Notes under the pieces: model-generated
What the model saw: only the letters and a program-made list of their open reading frames with translations
Database searches by the model: none
Told to the model about the DNA's origin: nothing
Source of the DNA: an uncultured Clostridia bacterium
GTDB lineage: Bacteria > Bacillota > Clostridia > Oscillospirales > Oscillospiraceae
Reading direction: 5' to 3'
Assembly: GCA_945877365.1 (NCBI GenBank)
Contig: CAMCRV010000006.1
Coordinates: forward strand, 1 to 64,000
DNA length: 64,000 nt
Position numbers and translations under genes: made by a program
Part shown: positions 1 through 9,199 of the stretch, piece by piece
Layout of the letters: every line of letters starts with the position of its first letter
Numbering within the stretch: the stretch's first letter is position 1

Positions 1-88
1 CACCGGTTTCGCTTACCTCGATCTTGTTTTCGTAGTTCTTGATCTGACTACGAATAATTTTCGTTATTTCTTCGGGTCTAAGTTCCAT
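1..88 (-). CDS. atpA: ATP synthase F1 subunit alpha, N-terminus only
   Basis: Minus-strand start at 86-88. The 29 visible codons begin MELRPEEITKIIRSQIKNYE, the usual start of the F1 alpha subunit, which carries the non-catalytic nucleotide sites and contacts OSCP/delta. The rest lies beyond the window edge. It follows atpH by 18 bases, as expected in an atpB-E-F-H-A order. Confidence 0.88.
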   Translation of the reverse strand, partial: MELRPEEITKIIRSQIKNYENKIEVSETG

Positions 89-106
89 ACAGTCCCTGCT
101 TTCTCA

Positions 107-646
107 TCAGAGTACGGTGTTTTTCAGCAGATCCCGGATGGTATCCATGCGGTGAGAAACCGTATCATCCAGGCGCTGTCCGTCGTAGTCCAGGCGAACG
201 CCGCCCAAACAAGAAGGGTCAATACGATTGACCAGTTCAATGTGCTTACCGGTGATTCTGGCCAGCTTTTCGGTAAGCTTTTCTGCCTGCTGGGCAGACA
301 AGGCAACTGCCGTAACGGCAGTCACGGGCAGGATGCCGTTATCCTCGTTGAAGAGGATGGCGTAGGCATCACAGCAGTCGCTGAAGTGCCGGACATAGTT
401 TTTCTCTGTCAGGATCTTCAGGAAGTTCAGCAAATAGGGGTGGATGCTGCCCCGGAAGCTGTCGTCCAGAATCTGGCAGCGTTCCGCTTTGGACAGGCTG
501 GGGGAGGAGAGCAGGCGGATGAAATCCGGATCCTGCCGGAAGCACTGCTGCAGAACCTTCAGCTGTGCTCCGATCTCCTGACTCAGGTTCTCATCCTTGG
601 CCAGTGTGTACAGGGATTCGCCGTAAACATTTCCAATCTGGGTCAT
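107..646 (-). CDS. atpH: ATP synthase F1 subunit delta (OSCP)
   Basis: 179 residues, normal for the family. Delta links the peripheral stalk (b subunits) to the top of the alpha3beta3 head. The product starts MTQIGNVYGESLYTLAKDEN and ends with the LGGVRLDYDGQRLDDTVSHR type of C-terminal segment that is typical of AtpH. It overlaps the end of atpF by 4 bases, so the two are translationally coupled. Position between atpF and atpA supports the call. Confidence 0.93.
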   Translation of the reverse strand: MTQIGNVYGESLYTLAKDENLSQEIGAQLKVLQQCFRQDPDFIRLLSSPSLSKAERCQILDDSFRGSIHPYLLNFLKILTEKNYVRHFSDCCDAYAILFNEDNGILPVTAVTAVALSAQQAEKLTEKLARITGKHIELVNRIDPSCLGGVRLDYDGQRLDDTVSHRMDTIRDLLKNTVL

Positions 647-1152
647 ACCGAATCACCCAATTCGTTGATGAAGCGGTCGATCAGCTGTTCCTGATCGGCG
701 GCGCTGAGTTCACGCTCCACGACCTTACCGGCGATGGCCATAGCCAGACCGGAAATTTCGTTCTTTGCGTCGTTGATAGCCTTCTTCTTCTCCATCTCGA
801 TGTCGGAAGACGCCTTCAGCTTGATCTGGGCAGCAGTCTGCTGAGCCTGATTGATGATCTCTTCACTGCGGCTGTTGGCGGTGCGCTGGGCAGTCAGCAG
901 CAGATCATCAGCCTTGGCACGGGCTTCCTTCATGTTCTGCTCGTAGGTCTCCTTAATGGTCATGGCCTCGGCACGGGCAGCCTGGGCATCGGTGATTTCC
1001 TTATCGGCAGCGGTGCGCCGCTGGTCGAGGATGGCTTTCACCTTGTCCAGGAAGAAGATCTTTGCGATGAGCAGCTGGATAAACAGGTTGCAAATCTGGG
1101 CAATCAGCGTAACAGGGTTTACCGTCACTAAGGACTGGTAAAGGGTCTCCAT
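643..1152 (-). CDS. atpF: ATP synthase Fo subunit b
   Basis: 169 residues. One N-terminal membrane segment (about residues 14-35) is followed by a long charged helix rich in A, E, K and R (about 40-140). This is the membrane anchor plus peripheral-stalk coiled coil of the b subunit. The conserved stretch FFLDKVKAILDQRR at the membrane exit is typical. A good ribosome-binding site (ggaggcaacgca before ATG) lies upstream. Part of the minus-strand atp operon. Confidence 0.93.
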   Translation of the reverse strand: METLYQSLVTVNPVTLIAQICNLFIQLLIAKIFFLDKVKAILDQRRTAADKEITDAQAARAEAMTIKETYEQNMKEARAKADDLLLTAQRTANSRSEEIINQAQQTAAQIKLKASSDIEMEKKKAINDAKNEISGLAMAIAGKVVERELSAADQEQLIDRFINELGDSV

Positions 1153-1206
1153 TGCGTTGCCTCCTTCCGGCTAAAATTTTACTTTTGGATTACTTTCGGC
1201 CGGAAC

Positions 1207-1521
<315 letters not shown>

Positions 1522-1539
1522 TTATTCAAATGGCTGGGC

Positions 1540-2418
1540 TTAGTCGCCGGCAGCCTGTTTGATGAAGAGAGTGGTGAGGGTGCAGAAGATAAATGCCTGA
1601 ATGCAGCCGCCGAACCAGTCGAAGTACAGGCTGGGGATGGCGGGGATACCCACGGTCAGCCAGGGGTAATGCACACCCAGATTGGTGATCACGGCCAGAA
1701 CACCCAGAACGGCAACGATGATGCCCAGAATGAAGAACAGCTTTTTATTGGCCTTTTTGCCGAAGAGAATCAGCAAAGCGCCCAGTGCGGCAACGCAGAC
1801 GGCAGCCACCAGGCTGGAGCCCAGCAGACCGAACAGAGCGTTGTTGGCGGCAGCCAGAGCGGCATAGATCAGGGCGCTGATAACCGTGCCGGAGAGGATG
1901 TTGCCGAAGTGACGGCAGGCCATGGACACGGGGGTAAAGCACTCGGACATGATGTTGATGGGCAGCAGCACGGCGATGGGATCCAGGAAGCTCTTCATGT
2001 ATGCCACAATGCCGGAGGATTTGATCTTGTGGTAGGTAATCAGCACGAAAACCACAAGAGCCCAGGCCAGCTCCGTCATCAGATCAGCCGTGGGGCTCCA
2101 GATGCCCAGCAAACTGATGAGATTGGAGATGACGCTGGTGATGAAAATGGTTCCCACCAGGGGGATGTAGTGGTCAAATCCGGTGCCCATGTTGCCACGG
2201 ACGAAGTTGACCAGAGATGTGTAGGCCATTTCGGCAACAGCCTGCTTGCGGGAAATTCCGGAGACCTTCAGCCCGGAGCCCAGCCAGATCAGCAGACCCG
2301 AAATGATCAGCATGACCAGCCAGCTGGCCGTCAGCGTCTGGGTGATCTGCACAGATCCGAACAGGGGAACATTCTCAATCGTAGCCAGAATTCTCGCACC
2401 GTTGATAGATACATCCAT
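1540..2418 (-). CDS. atpB: ATP synthase Fo subunit a
   Basis: 292 residues with five to six hydrophobic segments. The stator subunit provides the two ion half-channels. The family's essential arginine is visible as Arg169 in ACRHFGNILSG. The C-terminal half has the polar/hydrophobic alternation expected of the channel helices. It sits between the AtpI-like gene and atpE, the normal order. Confidence 0.93.
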   Translation of the reverse strand: MDVSINGARILATIENVPLFGSVQITQTLTASWLVMLIISGLLIWLGSGLKVSGISRKQAVAEMAYTSLVNFVRGNMGTGFDHYIPLVGTIFITSVISNLISLLGIWSPTADLMTELAWALVVFVLITYHKIKSSGIVAYMKSFLDPIAVLLPINIMSECFTPVSMACRHFGNILSGTVISALIYAALAAANNALFGLLGSSLVAAVCVAALGALLILFGKKANKKLFFILGIIVAVLGVLAVITNLGVHYPWLTVGIPAIPSLYFDWFGGCIQAFIFCTLTTLFIKQAAGD

Positions 2419-2453
2419 AAGTTTACTTCACCTCGCAGATTATATAAAAAACT

Positions 2454-2942
2454 TTAAATTTCAAAGGGACCCAGATGATCCTCCTCTTCCTCGGCAGCTT
2501 CTTCGGCGGCTTCGGCAGGAGCTTCGGTTCTGGGGGGATCCGGGGGCAGCAGCTTGCCCTTGGCCTGTAAATAATAGATGATGATGGGCGGATACAGCAG
2601 AGGAACCGCACCGGCCACCAGATGAATCTGAGGAACCAGGAAACAGACAATCACCCAAACTGCCTGAAGCATCAGGCGGCCGTTGTAGCTGGCCTGAAAG
2701 AAGGCCTTCATCTGCTTTTGATCCTCAAAATCCACCGCCTTCTGAACTGTCAGGCACATGATGGTAAAATTCAGAATGGTGATGATGGAGCCGCCAAGAG
2801 CGCCCACAAAAATGCGGTAGCTGAAGGTGCCGATGCCAAACTGGCTCAGCAGGAAGAGGCCTGCCACCAGCAGGACATCGCAGACAAGGGTTCCCTTGGC
2901 GATGCGTGCGATTTCCTTACGGGATGCGCTTTGCAGTTTCAT
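2454..2942 (-). CDS. atpI: ATP synthase subunit I-like membrane protein
   Basis: 162 residues, four hydrophobic segments in the first 125 residues, then a short acidic tail rich in Ala, Glu and Pro. In other bacteria AtpI helps assemble the c ring or supplies ions to Fo. The assignment rests on topology and position directly upstream of atpB, because AtpI sequences are poorly conserved. The acidic tail (about residues 135-158) is unusual and resembles the tail of the small membrane protein at 26671. Confidence 0.7.
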   Translation of the reverse strand: MKLQSASRKEIARIAKGTLVCDVLLVAGLFLLSQFGIGTFSYRIFVGALGGSIITILNFTIMCLTVQKAVDFEDQKQMKAFFQASYNGRLMLQAVWVIVCFLVPQIHLVAGAVPLLYPPIIIYYLQAKGKLLPPDPPRTEAPAEAAEEAAEEEEDHLGPFEI

Positions 2943-2958
2943 AGAGTCAAGTCCTTTG

Positions 2959-3216
2959 CTATTTGTGGTCGTTGAAGGCCAGAGGGGCTTCTTTGGTGGG
3001 GGAGGCCTCCTCAGCGGCCTTGCGCAGGGCGTGCAGGCAGGAGCGGACGGTGCTGATACTGGTCAGCAGTCCGAGGATGCCGCAAACGGCAAAAATCCAC
3101 ATCCCGAGGCTGAATTTTGCCTGCAGCCAACTGGCCAGTATCAGGAAGAAGCAGAGCGGAAACAGAATGGAAAAGCCGAACTGCCCAACCCAAAGCAGCA
3201 AACTCAATATTTTCAT
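2959..3216 (-). CDS. Small two-helix membrane protein, AtpZ-like
   Basis: The start is chosen at the ATG ending at 3216 (MKILSLLLWVGQFG), because the upstream in-frame extension runs through the promoter. The 85 residues contain two membrane segments and a charged C-terminus. First gene of the atp operon. Small AtpZ/AtpI-type proteins often occupy this place, and that is the only basis for the name. Confidence 0.6.
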   Translation of the reverse strand: MKILSLLLWVGQFGFSILFPLCFFLILASWLQAKFSLGMWIFAVCGILGLLTSISTVRSCLHALRKAAEEASPTKEAPLAFNDHK

Positions 3217-3265
3217 ACAGCCCTCCGAGCGTGGATCTATTGAAGTGCGCAAATTATTCGGTATA

Positions 3266-3294
3266 ATTATAACTGATTCCATCTCAACTTGCAA
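3266..3294 (-). promoter_or_regulatory. Predicted sigma-A promoter of the atp operon
   Basis: On the minus strand TTGCAA (3289-3294) and TATAAT (3266-3271) are separated by 17 bases. The site lies 50 bases upstream of the first atp gene in the divergent spacer with recD2. Confidence 0.65.
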
Positions 3295-3458
3295 TTATGA
3301 CAATTGCCCTAATTATGCTTTCGGAATTTATTAATTTTCTACAAAAAATTTGTTGAAAAATCGAATATAAATCCAAAATAAACAGAAAAGAAGCCCTTTA
3401 AAAACAGGTACGCCTATTGTATAATAAGGAAAAGAAAACAATACGATGGAGAAAAACT

Positions 3459-5669
3459 ATGGAACAGGACATGGAAATCCTGCAGGGTGTCATCAGCTCT
3501 GTGGTGTTTGAGAACTACGACAACGGCTATACCGTGCTGCGGCTGAGTCTTGGAGGCGGCCAGACCGTCACAGTGGTGGGTACCATCCCTCTGCCGGTGG
3601 TGGGGGAGCAGCTGATGGTCACCGGCAAATGGGGCAATCACCCCAGCTATGGCAAACAGTTTGAAGCGGAATTTCTGGAACGAATGATGCCCCAGACCAC
3701 CTCGGGAATCCTCAGCTTCCTCAGCAGCCGCACCATCCGGGGCATCGGCCCCAAAATGGCCGCCCGGATTGTGGATCACTTTGGAGAGCAGACCCTGCAG
3801 GTGATGGAGCGGGAGCCTGTCCGTCTGGCGGAGGTCACCGGCATCAGTCCGCAGAAGGCGGCGGAGATCGGAGAAGCCTTCCGGCTTCAGATGGGTGTGC
3901 GCCAGCTGATGGAGTTTTTTGCCCTCCATCAGCTTCCCGCGGAGCTGGCAGTGCGAACCTATAAAATTTACGGGGATGCCGCTGTGGAGCTGCTCTACGA
4001 TGACCCTTACCTGCTGATGGATGAGGGACTGGATGCCCCATTCGGGGCAGTGGATCGGTTTGCCATAGAGCTGGGTGTTGCGGGAGATGATCCCAGACGA
4101 CTGGAAGCCGGCGTCCTGTTTGAGCTGAACTATAACCTTTCCGCCGGTCACAGCTTCCTGCCCCAGGACAAGCTGATTGCTGCCACGGCTCAGCTGCTGT
4201 TCGTGGAGGCTGAGCTTGTGCAGCAGGCGGTGGAGAGACTTTTGCAGGCTGAGCGGCTGGTGCGGTGTACGCTGGCGGGAATCGTGGTGGTGTACCTGCC
4301 CCAGCTTTATGAAGCGGAAACCTATTGCACCCGTCGCCTGCTGGAATTTGCTTCCCTGGAATTTCCGGAACCGCGGGGATTGGATAAAAAAGTGGGTCAG
4401 GTGGCACAGGAAAGCGGAATTGACTACTCTGCGGAACAGGAGCAGGCCATCCGCCGGGCGGCCACCTCCGGCCTTCTGATGATCACCGGCGGCCCCGGCA
4501 CCGGTAAGACTACTATATTAAATGGTATTCTCTCCCTGCTGGGGCAGATGCAGCTTCGCTGCGTTCTGGCTGCTCCCACCGGTCGTGCGGCGAAACGGCT
4601 GACGGAGGTCACCGGCGAAGAGGCATCCACCATTCACAGGCTTCTGGAGGCCTCGGTGGATCCGCATACGGGGAAAATGGTATTTGTCCGGGATGCAGGA
4701 AATCCCATCCAGGCGGATGCTGTGATTGTGGACGAGATGTCCATGGTGGATGTGCAGCTTTTGTACAGTCTTTTGCAGGCCATTCCCCAGGGGAAGCGGC
4801 TGATTCTGGTGGGGGATCCCGACCAGCTGCCCCCGGTGGGGCCTGGCTTTCCCTTCAGCGATATGCTCCGGGCAGGGGTCTTGCCCGGGGTCAGGCTGGT
4901 GGAGATTTTCCGTCAGGCGCAGAAGAGCCTGATTGTTATGAATGCCCACCGGGTGAATCAGGGGCAGATGCCGGAGCTGAAGGTCACCAGCAGTGATTTC
5001 TTCTTCCTGCGTCGGCAGACGGAGGAACAGCTGGCATCCACCATCCGGGATCTGTGTACCACCCGTCTGCCCAAGAATATGGGCATTCCACCGGAGCAGA
5101 TTCAGGTGCTCTGCCCCACCCGAAAGGGCGGCGTGGGAACCATCGCTTTGAATCAGCTTTTGCAGCAGGCCTTGAATCCGGCCTCCCCGGAGAAAAAGGA
5201 GCATCAGAGTGGTCAGTTCCTCTTCCGGGAGGGAGATCGGGTGATGCAGATCCGAAATAACTACGATATTCTATGGAAAAAGCTGGACGGCTCCGCGGTA
5301 GGCACCGGGATTTTCAATGGAGATATGGGTGTCATCACATCCATCGACAGTAATCAGGAGACGATGACCATTGTCTTTGACGACCGTCAGGCGCAGTACG
5401 ACTTTACCCAGCTGAATGAGCTGGAGCCCAGCTATGCGGTGACGGTACATAAGAGCCAGGGCAGCGAATACCGGGCGGTGATTCTCACAGCCTGGAACGC
5501 CTCTGCCTATCTGCTCAGCCGCAGTATTCTCTACACCGCCATCACCCGGGCCAGAGAGCTGCTGATTCTGGTGGGACGGGAGGATATTGTGGCCGCCATG
5601 ACGGAAAATGCCAAACGCAGCCGCCGGTACTCCGGCCTGAAGCTGAGGCTGCAGGGGAAAGTGGAATGA
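3459..5669 (+). CDS. recD2: ATP-dependent RecD2-type DNA helicase
   Basis: 736 residues from ATG 3459. The start is preferred over the in-frame ATG at 3417 because that one overlaps a TATAAT (3420-3425) and ggag precedes 3459. An N-terminal OB-like region and helix-hairpin-helix repeats (GIGPKMAARIVDHFG, TGISPQKAAEIGEAF) precede a superfamily 1B helicase with Walker A GGPGTGKTT (residues 344-352), Walker B VIVDEMSMVD and motif VI YAVTVHKSQGSEY. RecD2 unwinds DNA 5'-3' outside any RecBCD complex and acts in repair. Its stop overlaps the comFC start by 4 bases. Confidence 0.93.
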   Translation: MEQDMEILQGVISSVVFENYDNGYTVLRLSLGGGQTVTVVGTIPLPVVGEQLMVTGKWGNHPSYGKQFEAEFLERMMPQTTSGILSFLSSRTIRGIGPKMAARIVDHFGEQTLQVMEREPVRLAEVTGISPQKAAEIGEAFRLQMGVRQLMEFFALHQLPAELAVRTYKIYGDAAVELLYDDPYLLMDEGLDAPFGAVDRFAIELGVAGDDPRRLEAGVLFELNYNLSAGHSFLPQDKLIAATAQLLFVEAELVQQAVERLLQAERLVRCTLAGIVVVYLPQLYEAETYCTRRLLEFASLEFPEPRGLDKKVGQVAQESGIDYSAEQEQAIRRAATSGLLMITGGPGTGKTTILNGILSLLGQMQLRCVLAAPTGRAAKRLTEVTGEEASTIHRLLEASVDPHTGKMVFVRDAGNPIQADAVIVDEMSMVDVQLLYSLLQAIPQGKRLILVGDPDQLPPVGPGFPFSDMLRAGVLPGVRLVEIFRQAQKSLIVMNAHRVNQGQMPELKVTSSDFFFLRRQTEEQLASTIRDLCTTRLPKNMGIPPEQIQVLCPTRKGGVGTIALNQLLQQALNPASPEKKEHQSGQFLFREGDRVMQIRNNYDILWKKLDGSAVGTGIFNGDMGVITSIDSNQETMTIVFDDRQAQYDFTQLNELEPSYAVTVHKSQGSEYRAVILTAWNASAYLLSRSILYTAITRARELLILVGREDIVAAMTENAKRSRRYSGLKLRLQGKVE

Positions 5670-6322
5670 AAATCTACCATTGGCTTATGGGTCTCCTGTT
5701 TCCGCCCAGATGCATTCTGTGCAGAAGGGTGCTGAAAAAAGAGGAGCTGGATCTGTGCCGGAGCTGCCGCAGCGATACTCCGGACTACTGCGGCGGAAAA
5801 AGGAAACTTCAGTTTCTTGACAGCTTCTGCGCAATCTGGTACTATAGAGGGAATGTAAGGAGCAGTCTTTTGCGGTATAAGTTCGGTTATGCTCGCTCCT
5901 ATGCCCACGGCTACGGCAGATTGCTGGCCGGAAAGCTCCTTCAGGAATATCCGGACGGCTTCGATGTGCTGACCTGGGTTCCCATCAGCTCCCTGCGGGA
6001 ATTCTCCCGGGGCTATGACCAGAGCCGGCTGATTGCGCAGGCTGTGGGACGGGAGCTGGGAATGACCCCGGTTCGCACCCTGAAAAAGACCCGGAACAAC
6101 CCCCGGCAGTCCCGGATCAAGGGCGCAGCGCAGCGCCGGGCCAATGTTCTGGGTGTCTATCAGATTCAGAACAGTGAGGCCATCGCCGGGAAGCGGATCC
6201 TTCTGCTGGACGATATTCTCACTACCGGCGCCACTGCCGGTGAGTGTGCCCGGATGCTGCTGACAGCAGGGGCAAAGGAAGTGCACTGCGCCGTGGTTGC
6301 CGCGGCGCGAAAGGAAGAATAG
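5666..6322 (+). CDS. comFC: ComF family phosphoribosyltransferase-like protein
   Basis: 218 residues. An N-terminal zinc-finger-like set of cysteines (C16, C19, C31, C34) precedes a phosphoribosyltransferase fold with the PRPP-binding loop LLLDDILTTGAT (about 178-190). ComFC homologues act in DNA uptake and processing, although many carriers are not known to be competent. Coupled to recD2 through an ATGA overlap, which supports a DNA-metabolism role. Confidence 0.88.
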   Translation: MKIYHWLMGLLFPPRCILCRRVLKKEELDLCRSCRSDTPDYCGGKRKLQFLDSFCAIWYYRGNVRSSLLRYKFGYARSYAHGYGRLLAGKLLQEYPDGFDVLTWVPISSLREFSRGYDQSRLIAQAVGRELGMTPVRTLKKTRNNPRQSRIKGAAQRRANVLGVYQIQNSEAIAGKRILLLDDILTTGATAGECARMLLTAGAKEVHCAVVAAARKEE

Positions 6323-6330
6323 GTGTAATT

Positions 6331-7368
6331 ATGTTTTTGTTTTCCAACGACCTGGGCGTTGACCTGGGCAACTCCAATGTTTTGATTTATGCGGACGGCA
6401 AGGGTCTGGTGGTTCGGGAGCCCTCCGTGGTGGCGGTGGATAAGAACACCGGCAAGATCCTTCAGGTGGGCGCTGCCGCCCGGAATATGCTGGGCAGAAC
6501 CCCCGGCAATGTGGTGGCTATGAAGCCCCTGCGGGATGGAATTATCTCCGACCATGAGATGACGGTGCGGATGCTTCAGGAGATGTTCAAAACTGCCACC
6601 AAGGCATCCTGGCTCACCCCCAAGCCCCGTGTGGTCATCAGTGTCCCCAGCGGCGTGACGGAGGTGGAGGAGCGCAGCGTTATCAACGCCGCCATCGAAG
6701 CCGGCGCCCGCCGTGTGTTCCTGATTGAGGAGCCTCTGGCTGCCGGATTGGGAGCCGGACTGGATATCAAGGGCGCCACCGGTCATCTGGTGGTGGATAT
6801 CGGCGGCGGCACCACGGATATTGCCGTGCTGAGTATGAACGGCGTGGCGGTTTCCTCTTCCCTGAAAATTGCCGGAGATTATTTTGACGAGTGCATTGCC
6901 CGGTATGTCCGCCGCCAGCACGGCGTGATCATCGGCCAGGTCACCGCAGAGTCCGTCAAGATCCGCATCGGTCAGGTATTCCCCCGGGAGGAGGAGCTGA
7001 CCATGAATGTCAAGGGCAGAGATGCCAAAACCGGTATGCCCAGAGAGGTGACCCTGACCTCCACGGAGATTTACGAGGTTCTGCGCCGTCCGGCCAGAAT
7101 GATCGTGGACGAGATTGTGGCGGTGCTGGAGCAGACTAGCCCGGAGCTGGTGTCCGATATCTCGGAAACAGGCATCACCCTCACCGGCGGATGCGCCCAG
7201 CTGTGGGGCATGGTGGAGCTGATTCTGGAGCGTACCGGCATCCCCACGGTGCTGGCGGACGATCCCGATTCCTGTACCGCCTACGGCTGCGGCAAGAGCC
7301 TTGCCTGGATCAATCATATGCAGGAAGGCCCCATCAATATTGCCAGAAAACGCATGATGCGCGGTTAA
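6331..7368 (+). CDS. mreB: Rod-shape determining actin homologue MreB/Mbl
   Basis: 345 residues from ATG 6331, the usual family length. Actin-fold nucleotide motifs are visible: phosphate 1 DLGVDLGNSNV (about 7-17) and phosphate 2 DIGGGTTD (156-163). It forms membrane-bound filaments that guide lateral wall synthesis. No mreC or mreD follows; a strong terminator ends the gene. This is a solitary copy, so it may be an Mbl/MreBH-type paralogue. Confidence 0.92.
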   Translation: MFLFSNDLGVDLGNSNVLIYADGKGLVVREPSVVAVDKNTGKILQVGAAARNMLGRTPGNVVAMKPLRDGIISDHEMTVRMLQEMFKTATKASWLTPKPRVVISVPSGVTEVEERSVINAAIEAGARRVFLIEEPLAAGLGAGLDIKGATGHLVVDIGGGTTDIAVLSMNGVAVSSSLKIAGDYFDECIARYVRRQHGVIIGQVTAESVKIRIGQVFPREEELTMNVKGRDAKTGMPREVTLTSTEIYEVLRRPARMIVDEIVAVLEQTSPELVSDISETGITLTGGCAQLWGMVELILERTGIPTVLADDPDSCTAYGCGKSLAWINHMQEGPINIARKRMMRG

Positions 7369-7375
7369 AAGAAAT

Positions 7376-7401
7376 GCCCCCGGATTTCCGGGGGCGTTTT
7401 T
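7376..7401 (+). terminator. Rho-independent terminator of mreB
   Basis: The stem GCCCCCGGA (7376-7384) pairs with TCCGGGGGC (7387-7395) and is followed by five T (7397-7401). Confidence 0.85.
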
Positions 7402-7790
7402 CAGGCATTACCGGAGGTCTGATAGCCCTCGCAGGGGCCTTCCCGGTCGCAGTTTCTGGGGGAGAACTGTTCCTCGGGGAAGGGGATCCGGCTGAACAGC
7501 TCGCAGGGATCTTCGGAACAGCCGGGGCTGTCGCAGCACTCCTTGCAGGGGATGCTGTATTCCAGCACGGGAACCACCAGCTGGGCATCCCGTTCCAGCC
7601 GGATGATGGAGAACTGTCCCAGGGTGACAAACAGCCGGTGTTTGTCGCCGGAGAGCACCAGCTCCTCGTCGAACTGTCCCCGGATGGCTCCGGGAATCTG
7701 GCAGACGGTGTCGGAGCAGGAGCACTCGCACACCTCCCGCACCCGGGAGGAAAGCACCATGGGATCCAGCACCTCCACTGCCGGCACCAA
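7401..7790 (-). pseudogene. C-terminal half of a split conserved gene
   Basis: The minus frame has no proper start: TTG at 7790 lacks a ribosome-binding site, and the first ATG (7758-7760) lies inside the conserved LDPMVLSSRV. It reads like the C-terminal half of a cysteine-rich Clostridia protein of unknown function (GQFSIIRLERDAQLVVPVLE, then CKECC). The matching N-terminal half is at 15499-15975, same strand. Joining the two at their shared CCTCCAC (7772-7778 and 15516-15522) gives one open frame of 831 bases, 276 residues, reading NLPTAVVEVLDPMVLSSRV across the joint. Base 7771 and downward belong to the original gene; bases above 7778 belong to the inserted DNA. Confidence 0.75.
7772..7778. 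repeat. Direct-repeat core at one element end (att-like)
   Basis: CCTCCAC, identical to 15516-15522. The flanks differ on both sides. The inverted arm GCACCAAA follows at 7784-7791. Confidence 0.65.
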
Positions 7791-7896
7791 AGTGCCATGC
7801 CGGATCAGAAAAGCCGCGGCCTGAAAAAAACAGTTGCCAAATTCAGGAGAAAGTGGTACAATAAAAATTGAAATTTGAACACAAAGAGGTGAGGGT

Positions 7897-8277
7897 ATGA
7901 ATCTGAAAAGCGTCCATCACATTGCCATCATTGTTTCTGACCATGACAGGGCGTTGGACTTCTATGTGAACAAGCTGGGCTTTTCCGTGATTCGGGACTG
8001 CTTCCGGCAGGAGCGCAGCGACTGGAAGACGGATCTGGCTCTGGATGGACTGGAGCTGGAGCTTTTCTCCCAGTCCAATCCCCCCAAGCGCCCCAGCTAT
8101 CCCGAGGCCTGCGGCCTGCGGCATCTGGCCTTCCGGGTGGCAGATATTGAGGCTGCCGTGGCAGAGCTGGCGGAAAAGGGGATTGTATGTGAACCTATCC
8201 GCATGGATCCCTATACAAAGACGCGGATGACCTTTTTTTCAGACCCTGATGGTCTGCCGCTGGAGCTTCACGAATAA
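7897..8277 (+). CDS. VOC family (glyoxalase-like) metalloprotein
   Basis: 126 residues, one vicinal-oxygen-chelate domain made of two beta-alpha-beta-beta-beta modules. The start MNLKSVHHIAIIVSDHDRAL and the end TFFSDPDGLPLELHE are typical of the YaeR/GloA2 group, with a metal-binding His near residue 8, a His in GLRHLAFRV and the C-terminal Glu. The substrate is unknown; lactoylglutathione lyase activity should not be assumed. A ribosome-binding site (gaggtgagggt) precedes the ATG. It is the first gene inside the candidate element. Confidence 0.85.
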   Translation: MNLKSVHHIAIIVSDHDRALDFYVNKLGFSVIRDCFRQERSDWKTDLALDGLELELFSQSNPPKRPSYPEACGLRHLAFRVADIEAAVAELAEKGIVCEPIRMDPYTKTRMTFFSDPDGLPLELHE

Positions 8278-8305
8278 AAGTTAACCGTTCTGAACAGAGG
8301 GGAGC

Positions 8306-8334
8306 TTGTCTTCCCTCTGAAAGATTGTTAAAAT
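8306..8334 (+). promoter_or_regulatory. Predicted promoter of the glm operon
   Basis: TTGTCT (8306-8311) and TAAAAT (8329-8334) with a 17-base spacer. Transcription would start about 30 bases upstream of the glmS ribozyme. Confidence 0.5.
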
Positions 8335-8365
8335 GACCACAGCAGGGGAGGGAGGAACCCTGAGG

Positions 8366-8510
8366 TTATTAGCGCCGGGCCCGTAATCGGGTGACGAGGA
8401 TTGGCAGTTGTCGAAAGACTCGGCGGATGCTGCCACGGTTGGGTGAGCCGTCAGAGAGAAAGGAAAAAGCGGAATCAACACTGTAACAGAGGTTCTCTCA
8501 CCATCCAAAT
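8366..8510 (+). ncRNA. glmS self-cleaving ribozyme
   Basis: The conserved blocks of the glucosamine-6-phosphate-activated ribozyme occur in order: the cleavage-site segment A/GCGCC (8371-8376), TGACGAGG (8391-8398), TTGTCGAAAGACTCGGCGGA (about 8408-8427), GATGCTGCCACGG, GTGAGCCGTC and a 3' AGAGAAAGGAAAAAG segment. Cleavage would occur before G8372 and destabilise the mRNA when GlcN6P is high. Normally it sits directly before glmS. Here two genes and then a broken glmS follow. Confidence 0.9.
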
Positions 8511-8530
8511 CTAAAAATCTAGGAGTATTT

Positions 8531-9199
8531 ATGTATACAATTACCGATCTTTATGATCTTGACCACACCATTGCCGCAGATTATCTGCGCCAGTTCACCT
8601 ATCCCTGGGAGGCGCTGAAGGGTATCAAGGAGCTGATCCTGACCCTTGGCCCCAACCTGAATCCGGAGGAGTATGAGGAGCGGGAGCCCAATGTCTGGGT
8701 TCACAAAACCGCCAAGATTTTCCCCTCCGCCTATCTGGGCGCCCCCTGCATCATCGGCCCTAACACCGAGGTTCGCCACTGCGCCTTCATCCGGGGCAGT
8801 GCTCTGGTGGGTGCCGACTGCGTGGTGGGCAACTCCGTGGAGCTGAAAAATGTCATTCTCTTTGACCATGTTCAGACCCCCCATTACAACTATGTGGGCG
8901 ACTCTATTCTGGGCTACTACAGCCACATGGGCGCCGGTTCCATCACCTCCAATGTCAAGAGCGACAAGCAGCTGGTGGTGGTACATAACGGAGACGAGCA
9001 CATGGAAACCGGCATCAAGAAATTCGGCGCCATGCTGGGGGACTTCGTGGAAGTGGGCTGCAATGCCGTCTGCAATCCCGGAACGGTGATCGGCAGACAC
9101 AGCAATGTCTATCCCACCTCCTGCGTCCGGGGCGTCGTCCCGGCCAACAGCATCTGGAAGAACAATGGCACGATCGTCTGCAAGGCAGAAAAGGAGTAA
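8531..9199 (+). CDS. Left-handed beta-helix acyl/nucleotidyltransferase-like protein (GlmU C-domain type)
   Basis: 222 residues. After an N-terminal helical part (about 1-50) comes a hexapeptide-repeat beta-helix (IFPSAYLGAPCIIGPNTEVR, HCAFIRGSALVGADCVVGNS), similar to the acetyltransferase half of GlmU but without the uridylyltransferase half. Probably acts on amino-sugar phosphates or as a UDP-GlcNAc pathway partner. Its ATG follows the ribozyme, and the glmM ATG overlaps its stop region, so it is cotranscribed with glmM. Confidence 0.82.
   Translation: MYTITDLYDLDHTIAADYLRQFTYPWEALKGIKELILTLGPNLNPEEYEEREPNVWVHKTAKIFPSAYLGAPCIIGPNTEVRHCAFIRGSALVGADCVVGNSVELKNVILFDHVQTPHYNYVGDSILGYYSHMGAGSITSNVKSDKQLVVVHNGDEHMETGIKKFGAMLGDFVEVGCNAVCNPGTVIGRHSNVYPTSCVRGVVPANSIWKNNGTIVCKAEKE

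Noticed and set aside
7334-7798. 154-codon ATG frame over the split-gene C-half
   Set aside because: Its translation (Cys/Pro/Ser-rich) has no family resemblance, whereas the overlapping frame 7401-7790 matches a conserved pattern and completes the split gene.
8295-8319. Hairpin CAGAGGGGA/TCCCTCTG as terminator of the VOC gene
   Set aside because: It overlaps the predicted glm promoter and has no T tract.
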